Source of the DNA: SHLQ01 sp964441145
GTDB taxonomy: Bacteria; Actinomycetota; Acidimicrobiia; Acidimicrobiales; SHLQ01
NCBI GenBank assembly: GCA_964441145.1
Contig: CAYTUB010000034.1
Location: 1-31,364 of the forward strand
Reading direction: 5' to 3'
Length of the DNA stretch: 31,364 nt
Shown: in pieces, positions 22,785-31,035 of the stretch
How the letters are laid out: each line of letters opens with the position of its first letter
Position numbering within the stretch: the stretch's first letter is position 1
The notes under the pieces: model-generated
Databases searched by the model: none
What the model was told of the DNA's origin: nothing
The model's input: the letters and a program-made list of their open reading frames with translations, nothing else
Translations under genes and position numbers: made by a program

Positions 22785-23897
22785 TTAGATAAACGGCAGC
22801 GCTTGCATTGTTGCGGGTGCGGTGCCGTCTGGCGTCTGGACTTCGACGGTGGCTTCGCTTTCGAACAGAAGGCGGTCGACTTGACCAAGCCCAATGGTTC
22901 GGCCGAGGCGATGACTGTGCACGACGGCTCCCAGCGTTCCGACCTGCTGGCCGTCGTGAGTGATCGGGGTGCGTTCTGTCAGGGGCCACGTTTCCTCGAG
23001 CGCGATGTCGATGTTGAGGCCAACGAAGACCCGCTTGGGTCCTCCCGCTTTGACGACTGCTTGCAGCGCAGCCTTCCCGATGTAGTCGACGTGGGTGTCG
23101 GTGTCGACGTACTTGGCCATCCCGACTTCGAAAGGATTCGAACCGAAAGGATGGTCGCCGCCGTAGGACAGCAGCCCGCTTTCGACTCGCTCGACATGGT
23201 TGGGTGCGCCAGGGCCGATCCCGTACTTGGCGCCGGCCTCGACGACCTTTGCCCAAAGCTCGTTGCCGCGCGAACCATCGCGCAAAAAGAGCTCGAAGCC
23301 ACCTTGTTTGCTCCAACCGGCCCGAACGAGGAGCAACGGGATGCCATCCAGGTCGGTCTCGGTGAACCAGAAATAGCGGAGCTTTCGAGCATCTTCTCCG
23401 AAAAGGTCAACGATGAGATCTTCGGCCTTGGGGCCTTGTACGGCGAGCGGTGAGACGTCGGGTTCGCTGACCTCGACATTCCAGCCTCGTTCTGCCGCGA
23501 TTGCTGCGCACCAGAGCTTTACATCGGCATCAGCAATCGAGAACCAGTAGCGATCCTCTGCCACTTTCAGGAGTACCGGGTCGTTCAAGATGTAGCCCTG
23601 GTGGTCGCAGAGGGCCACGTACTTGCCCTGGCCCACCGACATGTTGGAGATATCACGCGAGGTGAAGTACTGCACAGCCACCTGCGCATCCGGACCAAAG
23701 ATTTCCACCTGGCGCTGCACGGCTACATCCCAGATCGCTACGCCGTTAATCAGCCGGTCGTACTCAGCCTTCAAATCCCCATAGGAGGTCGGCATTGCCA
23801 TCTTGTTGTAGATGCTGATGTCACTGAGCCCGGCGGCAACCGTCGACTCGTAATACGGCGAAGCACGAATGCGCGGCGACAGGGTAAGGCGGTGCAT
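22785..23897 (-). CDS. dmdA: dimethylsulfoniopropionate demethylase-like protein (GcvT/DmdA family)
   Basis: A 370-residue folate-dependent methyltransferase-fold protein. It closely follows the Pelagibacter DmdA pattern as I remember it: RASP near the N-terminus, SIYNKMAMP, IWDVAVQRQVEI, YILNDPVLLKV, WFSIADADV, AVQGPKAEDL, RAGWSKQGGFELF, GPGAPNHVERVESGLLSYGGD and the C-terminal LPFI. DmdA moves a methyl group from DMSP to tetrahydrofolate in marine bacteria. In RAGWSKQGGFELF the second aromatic after the Glu is Phe where I recall Tyr in the characterised enzyme, so substrate identity is not certain. Other GcvT-like demethylases are alternatives. The ATG at 23897 is preceded by GATACT at 6 bases, and a 12-bp inverted repeat lies just beyond (23909-23942). 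Confidence 0.72.
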   Translation of the reverse strand: MHRLTLSPRIRASPYYESTVAAGLSDISIYNKMAMPTSYGDLKAEYDRLINGVAIWDVAVQRQVEIFGPDAQVAVQYFTSRDISNMSVGQGKYVALCDHQGYILNDPVLLKVAEDRYWFSIADADVKLWCAAIAAERGWNVEVSEPDVSPLAVQGPKAEDLIVDLFGEDARKLRYFWFTETDLDGIPLLLVRAGWSKQGGFELFLRDGSRGNELWAKVVEAGAKYGIGPGAPNHVERVESGLLSYGGDHPFGSNPFEVGMAKYVDTDTHVDYIGKAALQAVVKAGGPKRVFVGLNIDIALEETWPLTERTPITHDGQQVGTLGAVVHSHRLGRTIGLGQVDRLLFESEATVEVQTPDGTAPATMQALPFI

Positions 23898-23903
23898 GTC
23901 GCC

Positions 23904-23909
23904 AGTATC
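23904..23909 (-). promoter_or_regulatory. possible -10 hexamer GATACT of the dmdA-like gene
   Basis: GATACT on the minus strand is followed by 6 bases and the ATG at 23897. It differs from TANNNT only at the first base. Its upstream edge touches the inverted repeat at 23909-23942. Confidence 0.35.
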
Positions 23910-23942
23910 GCCGTCAACTGAACGGTCGTCCAGTTGACGGCG
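23909..23942 (-). promoter_or_regulatory. 12-bp perfect inverted repeat upstream of the dmdA-like gene
   Basis: CGCCGTCAACTG at 23909-23920 is the exact reverse complement of CAGTTGACGGCG at 23931-23942, with 10 bases between. It ends 11 bases before the dmdA-like start and would cover the -10/-35 region of a start-proximal promoter, so a repressor or activator site is plausible. The alternative is a terminator hairpin for the RDD gene ending at 23962, but no T-tract follows. Confidence 0.5.
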
Positions 23943-23961
23943 TTATCGGAGTTGGCCGGGT

Positions 23962-24471
23962 TTAGAAGGGCTTGCCGTCGGGGAAGATCGGTGTGATCCC
24001 GCCCTTGGGGCCGGTGACTACCTGGTTGCTAAGGATCTTGTCGTAGAGGGTCTTCTTCTCGGGATCGAACAACATCCAGAGGTGCCCGATGTAGCAGAAC
24101 ACACTCAAGAAGCCGCTCAGCAATGCCCGCACGAAGACCATGGCGCCGCCGATCGGTTGGCCGTCGGTGCCAAGAAGTTGAATTCCCTGCGTTCGTTTGC
24201 CGGGGGTTTGGCCGGTCTTTCCTTGACCGACGATGAGCACGAGAATGATTGCGGCGAAACCAACGAGAAGCACAAGCAGGCCGACGAGCACGAGGAGTGT
24301 CCCGAAACCACCGCCCAGCGATGCCCCTATGAACAAGAGGATGTATCCCGGGATATACAGCGCGAAGGCGATTACGGCGTCGATCAGCCACGCAACGAAG
24401 CGCTGGCCAAAGGTTGCCGGAGGTGCCGATACGGCGCCGGTTGGAGGTGGCGCTGCTGGAAAGTCGGTCAT
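23962..24471 (-). CDS. RDD family membrane protein
   Basis: A 169-residue membrane protein. After a Pro/Ala-rich N-terminus the RDD-type sequence RFVAWLIDAVI begins at about residue 24. Two long hydrophobic stretches follow, at about 28-50 and 57-83. The family loop GKTGQTPGKRTQGI precedes a third helix (about 113-130), and the domain ends DPEKKTLYDKIL. RDD proteins are small polytopic proteins, some linked to ion exchange; no specific role can be read here. GGGAG seven bases before the ATG at 24471 is a good ribosome-binding site. The gene is divergent from the AAA+ ATPase gene. The 161 bases between them hold an A/T-rich stretch and the TAGGCA element, and nothing else I can identify. Confidence 0.88.
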   Translation of the reverse strand: MTDFPAAPPPTGAVSAPPATFGQRFVAWLIDAVIAFALYIPGYILLFIGASLGGGFGTLLVLVGLLVLLVGFAAIILVLIVGQGKTGQTPGKRTQGIQLLGTDGQPIGGAMVFVRALLSGFLSVFCYIGHLWMLFDPEKKTLYDKILSNQVVTGPKGGITPIFPDGKPF

Positions 24472-24619
24472 TAGATGTCTCCCGTCATGAGGTGCGCCCC
24501 GAGCCGTTCGAGCCGCAATGTGCTGTTGTCTTTGTTTCCGCCTTACCTGTCTTTTAACACCTACCTTTTCGATTTATGAACATGGGTCGCTCCGTCCGAT
24601 TGTGAGCGGGAGGCTGTGG

Positions 24620-24625
24620 TAGGCA
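24620..24625 (+). promoter_or_regulatory. putative -10 hexamer TAGGCA of the AAA+ ATPase gene
   Basis: TAGGCA is followed by 7 bases and then the ATG at 24633. It is the only site in the start-proximal set whose last base is A instead of T. Confidence 0.4.
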
Positions 24626-24632
24626 CGGGGTT

Positions 24633-26048
24633 ATGACGAGAGTGAGCACGCTGGGCGAACTGCGGGCCTCAGGCTGGGAGTCGATTCCGGTCGCAGAGGA
24701 ACTCCGAAAGAATGCAATCGAGCGGATCCGGCGAGGTGAGCCGTTGGTCGAGCAGGTGCTCGGTTACGAAGACACGGTGCTCCCTCAGCTGGAGAATGCG
24801 TTGGTCGCAGGCCACGACGTGATCTTCCTTGGCGAACGTGGGCAAGCAAAGACCCGAATGATCCGTTCGCTCACGCAATTGCTCGATGAGTGGATGCCGA
24901 TCATCGAGGGTTCTGAGATTAACGACGACCCGTATAACCCGGTGTCGGCTCAGGCCAAGGCGCTCGTCGAAGAGCACGGTGATGACACCCCCATCGATTG
25001 GGTGCATCGCGACGCCCGTTACGGCGAGAAGCTCGCAACACCCGACACCTCGATTGCCGACCTTATTGGCGAGGTCGACCCGATCAAGGTTGCCGAAGGT
25101 AGGTACCTCAGCGACGAGCTCACCCTCCACTACGGGCTTGTGCCCCGCACCAACCGTGGCATTTTCGCCATGAACGAGCTGCCCGATCTCTCCGAGCGCA
25201 TCCAAGTCGGTTTGCTCAACGTTCTCGAAGAGCGCGACGTCCAGATCCGCGGCTACAAGGTTCGCCTCCCCCTCGATGTCGTGTTGTTCGCGTCGGCAAA
25301 CCCGGAGGACTACACCAACCGCGGCCGCATCATCACCCCGTTGAAGGACCGCTTCGGTTCGCAAATCCGAACGCACTATCCCCTCGACGTCGAGACCGAG
25401 ATGACGATCGTGCAGCAAGAAGCGGTCTTGGCGCCCGCCGCGATCGCCGACGTGCGAGTTCCCGAGTTCATGCTCGAGGTGATTTCGGAGTTCTCGCAAC
25501 AAGCTCGCCAGTCGAACCAAATCAGTCAACGCTCCGGAGTATCGGTGCGGTTGAGCGTCTCGAACTACGAGGCGATCGCAGCCAATGCGATTCGACGTTC
25601 GCTGGCCGCTGGCGAGGATGTCGCGGTCCCGCGGGTCGTTGACCTCGAAGCGATTGTTGCAACCACCTCGGGCAAAATCGAAGTGGAGGCCTTTGAGGAC
25701 GGCAGCGAAGGTCGCATCATCAGTGCACTCATTCGGTCCTCGGTCCACACGGTGTTTGTCGATTCGATTGACCCTGCGTTGCACGGACCCATCGTCGAGG
25801 CTTTTGACGACGGCGTTTCGGTGCAAGTCGGGCCAGGAGTCGCGCCGTCTGCCTACGTCGAGCTTCTGAAAGAGGTTCCCGCGCTGCAACCGGCTATCGA
25901 CGCCTTGCTTAAAGACGATGAGGTCGATGCCAAGGAGCCCGCCGTTGTGGCATCAGCAATCGAACTGATCCTTGAAGGCCTGCACCTTGGCAAGCGGCTC
26001 AACAAGAACGAACTAGGCGGATCCGCGCAGTATCGCGGCCGTAGCTAG
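24633..26048 (+). CDS. MoxR/magnesium-chelatase-type AAA+ ATPase
   Basis: A 471-residue AAA+ ATPase of the chelatase ChlI/MoxR clade. Walker A is GERGQAKT at 67-74. Walker B ends in Asn181-Glu182 (GIFAMNELPD), and the sensor-1 region is VVLFASANPEDY. The motif DRFGSQI corresponds to the DRF arginine region. The N-terminal ~60 and C-terminal ~150 residues are family-typical alpha-helical extensions. These ATPases usually act with a von Willebrand factor A (VWA) domain protein encoded next door to remodel or insert metal into a target. No VWA gene is present on either side here: the next gene is trpS and the upstream divergent gene is an RDD protein. The specific substrate is unknown. Confidence 0.85.
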   Translation: MTRVSTLGELRASGWESIPVAEELRKNAIERIRRGEPLVEQVLGYEDTVLPQLENALVAGHDVIFLGERGQAKTRMIRSLTQLLDEWMPIIEGSEINDDPYNPVSAQAKALVEEHGDDTPIDWVHRDARYGEKLATPDTSIADLIGEVDPIKVAEGRYLSDELTLHYGLVPRTNRGIFAMNELPDLSERIQVGLLNVLEERDVQIRGYKVRLPLDVVLFASANPEDYTNRGRIITPLKDRFGSQIRTHYPLDVETEMTIVQQEAVLAPAAIADVRVPEFMLEVISEFSQQARQSNQISQRSGVSVRLSVSNYEAIAANAIRRSLAAGEDVAVPRVVDLEAIVATTSGKIEVEAFEDGSEGRIISALIRSSVHTVFVDSIDPALHGPIVEAFDDGVSVQVGPGVAPSAYVELLKEVPALQPAIDALLKDDEVDAKEPAVVASAIELILEGLHLGKRLNKNELGGSAQYRGRS

Positions 26049-26076
26049 CGCTCGATGAGGGGCTAAGGCGAGGCGA

Positions 26077-26082
26077 TAGCCT
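26077..26082 (+). promoter_or_regulatory. putative -10 hexamer TAGCCT of trpS
   Basis: TAGCCT is followed by 8 bases and then the ATG of trpS at 26091, in the 42-base gap after the AAA+ gene. No leader peptide, T-box or attenuator is visible. Confidence 0.5.
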
Positions 26083-26090
26083 CGGGACTC

Positions 26091-27074
26091 ATGACACGAG
26101 TATTCAGCGGCATCCAGCCTTCGGGAGACCTTCACCTCGGCAACCTTTTGGGGGCGCTTGTTAACTGGTCCAAGATGCAAGACGACTTCGATGCCGTCTA
26201 CTGCGTGGTCGATCTGCACGCTCTGACCCTTCGCCACGACCCGGCAGCGCTGCGGGCGAAGTCGATCGAAATGGCACAGCTACTCATGGCTGTGGGCATC
26301 GACCCCGAGCGCTCGACGCTGTTCGTGCAGAGCCAGGTGCCCCAGCATTCTCAACTCGCCTGGTTGATGGAGGTCACGGTCAGCTACGGCGAACTGAGCC
26401 GGATGACGGCGTTCAAAGATAAGTCGAACCGTGATTCGACCAAGTTCATCTCCGCTGGGCTCTTCACGTACCCGGCGCTGCAGGCCGCCGACATCTTGTT
26501 GTACGACACCGACGTCGTTCCCGTTGGCGACGACCAACGCCAACACATCGAAATCACCCGAGACATCGCCGAACGGTTCAACTCCCGATACGGCGACACG
26601 TTCGTCGTTCCCGAACATCGGATTCCTCCTGCCGGCGCTCGGGTGATGGACCTGCAACACCCGGACCGCAAGATGTCAAAGTCCGAAGGTGAAAGCCCGG
26701 GCACTATTTGGGTGCTCGAGGAACCAAAGAAGGTCGAGAAGAAGTTCAAGCGCGCTGTGACCGACAGCGATGGTGAGGTGCGATACGACGTCGAGGCCAA
26801 GCCCGGAGTGTCGAACCTTCTCGACATCTTGTCGGCATGCACCGGGACCGCACCCGACGCACTCGCCGAGAACTACACCCAGTACGGGCCACTCAAGGGC
26901 GACACCGCCGAAGCGGTGATCGAGCTCCTGCGTCCAATTCAAGAACGCTTCGGTGAGCTCCAAGCCGATCCCGCCGAAACCGAGCGGCTACTGCGCGTGG
27001 GCGCGGACAAGGCAGAAGCAATCGCCGCTGTTGTGCTTGCCAGGGCGAAAGAGAACATCGGCCTGATGGCCTAA
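26091..27074 (+). CDS. trpS: tryptophanyl-tRNA synthetase
   Basis: A 327-residue class I aminoacyl-tRNA synthetase that charges tRNA-Trp in the cytoplasm. The HIGH-type motif is PSGDLHLGNLLGAL (about 10-23), with HLGN in place of HIGH. KMSKSEG is the second ATP-binding signature. GDDQRQHIEITRDIA and the RIP segment (EHRIPPAGARVMDL) are typical of bacterial TrpRS. The length is normal. The TAA at 27072-27074 is followed by a G/C-rich stretch (GGCC-TAAG-GGCC) and a T-rich stretch that could form a weak terminator before the next gene, 131 bases on. Confidence 0.96.
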   Translation: MTRVFSGIQPSGDLHLGNLLGALVNWSKMQDDFDAVYCVVDLHALTLRHDPAALRAKSIEMAQLLMAVGIDPERSTLFVQSQVPQHSQLAWLMEVTVSYGELSRMTAFKDKSNRDSTKFISAGLFTYPALQAADILLYDTDVVPVGDDQRQHIEITRDIAERFNSRYGDTFVVPEHRIPPAGARVMDLQHPDRKMSKSEGESPGTIWVLEEPKKVEKKFKRAVTDSDGEVRYDVEAKPGVSNLLDILSACTGTAPDALAENYTQYGPLKGDTAEAVIELLRPIQERFGELQADPAETERLLRVGADKAEAIAAVVLARAKENIGLMA

Positions 27075-27205
27075 GGGCCTGGCCCGTCACCGAATCGTCA
27101 TTCTTTCTTTACGGGATATTTTCATCACTCTTGATTACCTTGCGTGGTAGGCGCACGGATGTCGGCGGGACTTTCCCGGATATTCCAAGAGCAGGGAGAG
27201 TGTGA

Positions 27206-28789
27206 ATGACGATCGATACACCGGGGACCGCGGCGGCTCCGCCACCACCACCGCCCCCGCCCCCACCGGCGGCCACGCCCCACACGGCGCCGACCGCAAT
27301 ACGACCGGACTCGCCAGTCGCTACCGGGCTGGAGATCGTTGCCACCCTGATCGCAGGGTTCCTCGCCAACCTGGCGTTGCGGGCGTTCGCAATCGAGTCG
27401 GTCCTTTCAATCGGGGTCTTCGCGATTCTGATGGCGTTGATCGCCCGGCGATCGAATCTTCGGCGCAGCACCTTGGGTTTGCTCGTGGCAACAGGAGCGT
27501 TGTTGCCGTGGTTTGTGCTGCGTACCGAACCCGCGCTCCTCTTCGTCAACGTCGTTACGGTCCTCGTACTACTTGCTGTCGCCGCTGGATATTCGCTGCG
27601 AGGGACACCAGCCGATACGTCGCTGCGACGAATCCTGGGCCACGTGGGTTCCATGCTTGTCGAATGGATCTTTGGTGGGGCGCTCGTTTTCCGCTATCTC
27701 AAACGTGCCAGTGAGCGTCCAACCATGGGGCCGATCTTTCGGGGAATGGTGATTGCGGTCCCCGTGCTCGCTGTGTTCACGGTTTTGCTCGCCTCGGCTG
27801 ATGCGGTCTTTGCAGGGTTTCTTCTCTTTGCCGACTTCGGAAGCCTTGTCTCGCACCTCGTTCTGTCGGCTGTGCTCGCCGTGCTCGCCTTTGGCTACGT
27901 GTCGAGAGCAGCCCACGAGACCTCACCGCCAACCAGCACGTTCGACTTCCGGTCGCTTGGTCCAATTGAGGTCGCCATGGTTTTGGGCAGCCTCACGCTC
28001 CTCTTCGCCGGGTTCACGGCGACCCAATTGGTGGTTGCACTGGGTGGCGCTGATCAGGTGCTTCAAACCGAAGGATTGACCCAAGCAGAACATGCACGCG
28101 AAGGTTTCTTTGAACTGATGTTTGCTTCGGCTCTCGCTGGCGGAGTGGTCGCCTTTGTTCGAGCGCTTCGCCTTCGGGGCGAAGCTGTCGACGGCAGCGA
28201 AGACAATGGCGGCGATTCAGTCGCGGCAGGACGAGATTGGTTTGTCCCACTAGCCGTCGCGACATTGCTGCTGACCATCGTGCTCGCGGGGTTCAGCCTG
28301 CAACGATTCATCCTTTACGTCGGATCGTTTGGCCTGACCCTCGACCGAGTGTGGGCCATGACGACCGTGGGCGTCATCATCATCTTGCTCGGGCTATACA
28401 TCGCCGACATCGTCGGGTTCCGCGCAGATACAAGCTGGTACCCGATGATCGCTGTGCTCGGTCTGGCAGGGCTCGTCTTTGCCCTGAACTTCATGAACCC
28501 GGGAGCACGCGTCGCCGAGTACAACATGACTATCTCCGGACCCGCGGATGTCGACATCGACACACTGGTCAACCTCTCCGACGACGCAATACCCGAGATC
28601 GTGTCGAACCTTGGCGAGTTGGGTGGCGCAGATCGGCGTGAGTTAGTGGACAGGCTTTGCAGTCGCTCGGACAGGACGACCCAATACGGGCTGATCGAGT
28701 ACAACCGCGCTGCTGTCGCCAGTGACAGTGTGCTCGACGATCTCTGCGGAGATCGCCGACAAGTCCGAGAACAGACCTTCTTTGACTAG
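27206..28789 (+). CDS. DUF4173-like polytopic membrane protein, first of a tandem pair
   Basis: A 527-residue membrane protein with about 11-12 hydrophobic helices after a Pro-rich N-terminus (an 11-proline run at about residues 12-22). The segment EHAREGFFELMFASAL matches the conserved signature of DUF4153/DUF4173 proteins. The C-terminal part NPGARVAEYN, LSDDAIPEIVSNL and RRELVDRLC is the conserved soluble tail, shared with the next gene. Function is unknown. GGGAG seven bases before the ATG is a clear ribosome-binding site, so this gene does not follow the leaderless pattern. The stop is 3 bases before the next ATG, so the pair is an operon. Confidence 0.8.
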   Translation: MTIDTPGTAAAPPPPPPPPPPAATPHTAPTAIRPDSPVATGLEIVATLIAGFLANLALRAFAIESVLSIGVFAILMALIARRSNLRRSTLGLLVATGALLPWFVLRTEPALLFVNVVTVLVLLAVAAGYSLRGTPADTSLRRILGHVGSMLVEWIFGGALVFRYLKRASERPTMGPIFRGMVIAVPVLAVFTVLLASADAVFAGFLLFADFGSLVSHLVLSAVLAVLAFGYVSRAAHETSPPTSTFDFRSLGPIEVAMVLGSLTLLFAGFTATQLVVALGGADQVLQTEGLTQAEHAREGFFELMFASALAGGVVAFVRALRLRGEAVDGSEDNGGDSVAAGRDWFVPLAVATLLLTIVLAGFSLQRFILYVGSFGLTLDRVWAMTTVGVIIILLGLYIADIVGFRADTSWYPMIAVLGLAGLVFALNFMNPGARVAEYNMTISGPADVDIDTLVNLSDDAIPEIVSNLGELGGADRRELVDRLCSRSDRTTQYGLIEYNRAAVASDSVLDDLCGDRRQVREQTFFD

Positions 28790-28792
28790 CCG

Positions 28793-30229
28793 ATGACGAC
28801 CACCCTCTCTCCTCCTGAGGCCCGTCCGCTCACCGAGCGCGAGGAGTCGCGCGATAAAGCAAAGCGACTTGCGATAGCCGCTGCCGCCATGGCGGCGCTC
28901 GTGGGGACCCTGCGCCCCGGGATCGGGCTCGCTATTGCGGTGGCGTGCTTTGTCGTAGTGGTTGCGCAGGTCGTCGGGATCCGGACACGAGCTGGGGTGT
29001 GGTGTGCAACGTGGCTGTTGGCTGTGCCATGGCTGGTCGTTCGCGATAACCGTTGGCTCGCCATCTGCATCGTCGCTACCGCCGTCCTCATGAGCGCTTT
29101 TGCGCTCGCCGCCCGGTCCAGCCGCCAAAGCCTCGGCGATTTCTCGCTCGTCCGTTTAGCTCGGCGGGTGGGAGCCGCACCTCCTCGCGTTGCGCAGCAG
29201 GCCGCCTTCACTCTCGATCGTCGGTTCTTCGCTGTGGTTCGCGGTCTTCTTCTTGCCGCGCCAGTGGTCTGGATCTTTGCGACATTGCTCGGTTCGGGTG
29301 ACGCGGTCTTCGCATCGCTGATCTCCGTCGATGTGGAGCTCGATCTTTCGACGATTCCTGCTGCGCGACTTGCCTGGTTCCTTGGCCTTTCGACTTTGGG
29401 AATCGTGATGTTGGGGGCGGGGGCTGATACCTACCACTCGCCCGAGTCGACGGTCCCGCGCCGCGTGGGGGAACTCGAGTCGAGCATCGTGCTCGGTTCG
29501 GTCTGCGCGCTTTTCTCGCTCTTCATTGCCCTGCGAGTCGCCTCCTTTGAGCGCGAGTTCAGCGATGCGCTGCTTCGCGACGAAGTTCGTGGTGGCTTCT
29601 TCCAATTGCTTTGGGTGGCTGCGCTTACCGTCATGCTTGTTTTGCTCTTGCGTCGAGATGCCGGAGGAGCCTTAACGGGGAAGGTGCGCCTTTTGGCAGT
29701 AGTGGCGATCTTGCTCGCTGCGGTGATCGACGGCCTCGCACTCGTGCGAATCGCTGGGTACGTCCGGGGTAGCTTCGCCACGCCACTTCGCTTCTGGTCG
29801 TTCGGCTTTGGTCTTTGGCTGCTTGTGGTTCTGTTGCTAGCTGGGTTGCGAGCGTGGGGAATCCGCCCCGAACGCCGTTGGTTCACGGTCGCGCTTGTTA
29901 CGAGCTGGATGGTCTTTGTGCTGGCGATGGCGGCGGTCAACCCCGATGATCGAATTGCGACGTACAACTTCGACAATGCCCCCACCGAACCGGATCGTTT
30001 CATCGCGATAACGCCCCTGATCGGGTTGTCCGCCGATGCGAGCGAGACAATCGTTGAGAACATTGAAGTGTTTCGACCTTTGCCCAACAATCGCTTCAAC
30101 CGATTGGTTGAGCCCCTCTGTGAGTCGCGCACGGATGACTCGTGGAGGCAATGGCATTGGGGCCGGTCTCGGGCAACCGGTCCCCTCAACGTGCTTTGTC
30201 AGCAGGAGAACTTTGGGCCAGCGTCCTAA
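28793..30229 (+). CDS. DUF4173-like polytopic membrane protein, second of a tandem pair
   Basis: A 478-residue membrane protein with about 10-11 hydrophobic helices. The signature EVRGGFFQLLWVAAL and the C-terminal pattern NPDDRIATYNFD, LSADASETIVENI and RLVEPLCES mirror those of the preceding gene, showing that the two are diverged duplicates. The Pro-rich N-terminus of the first copy is replaced by a charged segment (REESRDKAKR). The ATG follows the upstream stop by 3 bases with no separate ribosome-binding site, suggesting translational coupling. The two proteins may form a heteromer, which is inference. The stop codon overlaps the convergent RNA methyltransferase gene by 4 bases. Confidence 0.8.
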   Translation: MTTTLSPPEARPLTEREESRDKAKRLAIAAAAMAALVGTLRPGIGLAIAVACFVVVVAQVVGIRTRAGVWCATWLLAVPWLVVRDNRWLAICIVATAVLMSAFALAARSSRQSLGDFSLVRLARRVGAAPPRVAQQAAFTLDRRFFAVVRGLLLAAPVVWIFATLLGSGDAVFASLISVDVELDLSTIPAARLAWFLGLSTLGIVMLGAGADTYHSPESTVPRRVGELESSIVLGSVCALFSLFIALRVASFEREFSDALLRDEVRGGFFQLLWVAALTVMLVLLLRRDAGGALTGKVRLLAVVAILLAAVIDGLALVRIAGYVRGSFATPLRFWSFGFGLWLLVVLLLAGLRAWGIRPERRWFTVALVTSWMVFVLAMAAVNPDDRIATYNFDNAPTEPDRFIAITPLIGLSADASETIVENIEVFRPLPNNRFNRLVEPLCESRTDDSWRQWHWGRSRATGPLNVLCQQENFGPAS

Positions 30230-31029
30230 GGACGGCCAAGCTGATAAAAGGCGATCGCTGCGGCGTTTGCCACGTTGAGCGAATCCACCTGGTTCGACAT
30301 CTCGATCTTTACCCGATGAGTGGCGGCCTCGATCGTGTCCTCGGGGAGCCCGGGTCCTTCGGCTCCCAGGAGGATCGCGGCCCGATCAGGTGATCGAAGA
30401 TCGCGTATGTCGCGGTCGCCTCCCGGCGTGAGCGCGATCGTTTCGAAGTTGTGGTCATGCAGGAGGTCTAGGGCAGCGGGCATCGGGCCGGTGCGGCAAT
30501 GAGGCACCGCAAAGACCTGACCCATGGATGCCCGAATGGCACGGCGATAGAGCGGGTCGCCGCACGTCGGGTCAAGCAGCACAGCATCGATTCCGAGACC
30601 GGCTGCATTCCGCATGATGACGCCAAGGTTGTTCGGATTGTTCAGACCCACGAGAACCGCAATTCGCGAGGCGCTCTGCAGTAGGTCGCTGACAGCGGGT
30701 AGCTCAGGGCGGACAAAGCAGGCAAGGGGATCGCGCAATTCAGGACGACCGGTGATCGCCGTGAGCACGTCATCTGATGCCGCAAACAACGTGGTCGTCT
30801 CCGGTAACGAGGGGAGAGGCTTGGTGCGCCGAGCGCTGATCAACACCGAACGGAGGGTGAGGTTGGCTCCGAGCCCGCGCTCGATAACCAGGTCGCCCTC
30901 GGCTATGAACGAATCGGCGTGGGGGCCACCGGGGCGCTCCAGACGCTGGCGGGCAGCATGGTCGCGTAAACCGAGGAAAACTTCGATGCGCGGATCATCG
31001 CGGTCTTCAACGTCGATCCGTTGGCTCAT
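30226..31029 (-). CDS. SpoU/TrmH family RNA 2'-O-methyltransferase
   Basis: A 267-residue SPOUT-class methyltransferase that transfers a methyl group from SAM to a ribose 2'-OH in rRNA or tRNA. Motif 1 is NPNNLGVIMRNAAGLG, with Asn and Arg at the expected catalytic positions. Motif 2 is ILLGAEGPGLP. Motif 3 is SNQVDSLNVANAAAIA, forming the SAM-binding trefoil knot. The N-terminal ~120 residues form a substrate-binding domain of the L30e-like type. The target nucleotide cannot be read from the sequence. The ATG at 31029 is preceded by TAGTCT at 6 bases. The 3' end overlaps the DUF4173-like gene. Confidence 0.9.
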   Translation of the reverse strand: MSQRIDVEDRDDPRIEVFLGLRDHAARQRLERPGGPHADSFIAEGDLVIERGLGANLTLRSVLISARRTKPLPSLPETTTLFAASDDVLTAITGRPELRDPLACFVRPELPAVSDLLQSASRIAVLVGLNNPNNLGVIMRNAAGLGIDAVLLDPTCGDPLYRRAIRASMGQVFAVPHCRTGPMPAALDLLHDHNFETIALTPGGDRDIRDLRSPDRAAILLGAEGPGLPEDTIEAATHRVKIEMSNQVDSLNVANAAAIAFYQLGRP

Positions 31030-31035
31030 CTGCGC

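Noticed and set aside
22500..23453. A 317-codon plus-strand open frame
   Set aside because: Antisense to the start of the GH2-like gene and most of the dmdA-like gene, both clearly recognisable.
24669..25889. A 406-codon minus-strand open frame
   Set aside because: Antisense to the AAA+ ATPase gene with its intact Walker motifs; no protein family features.
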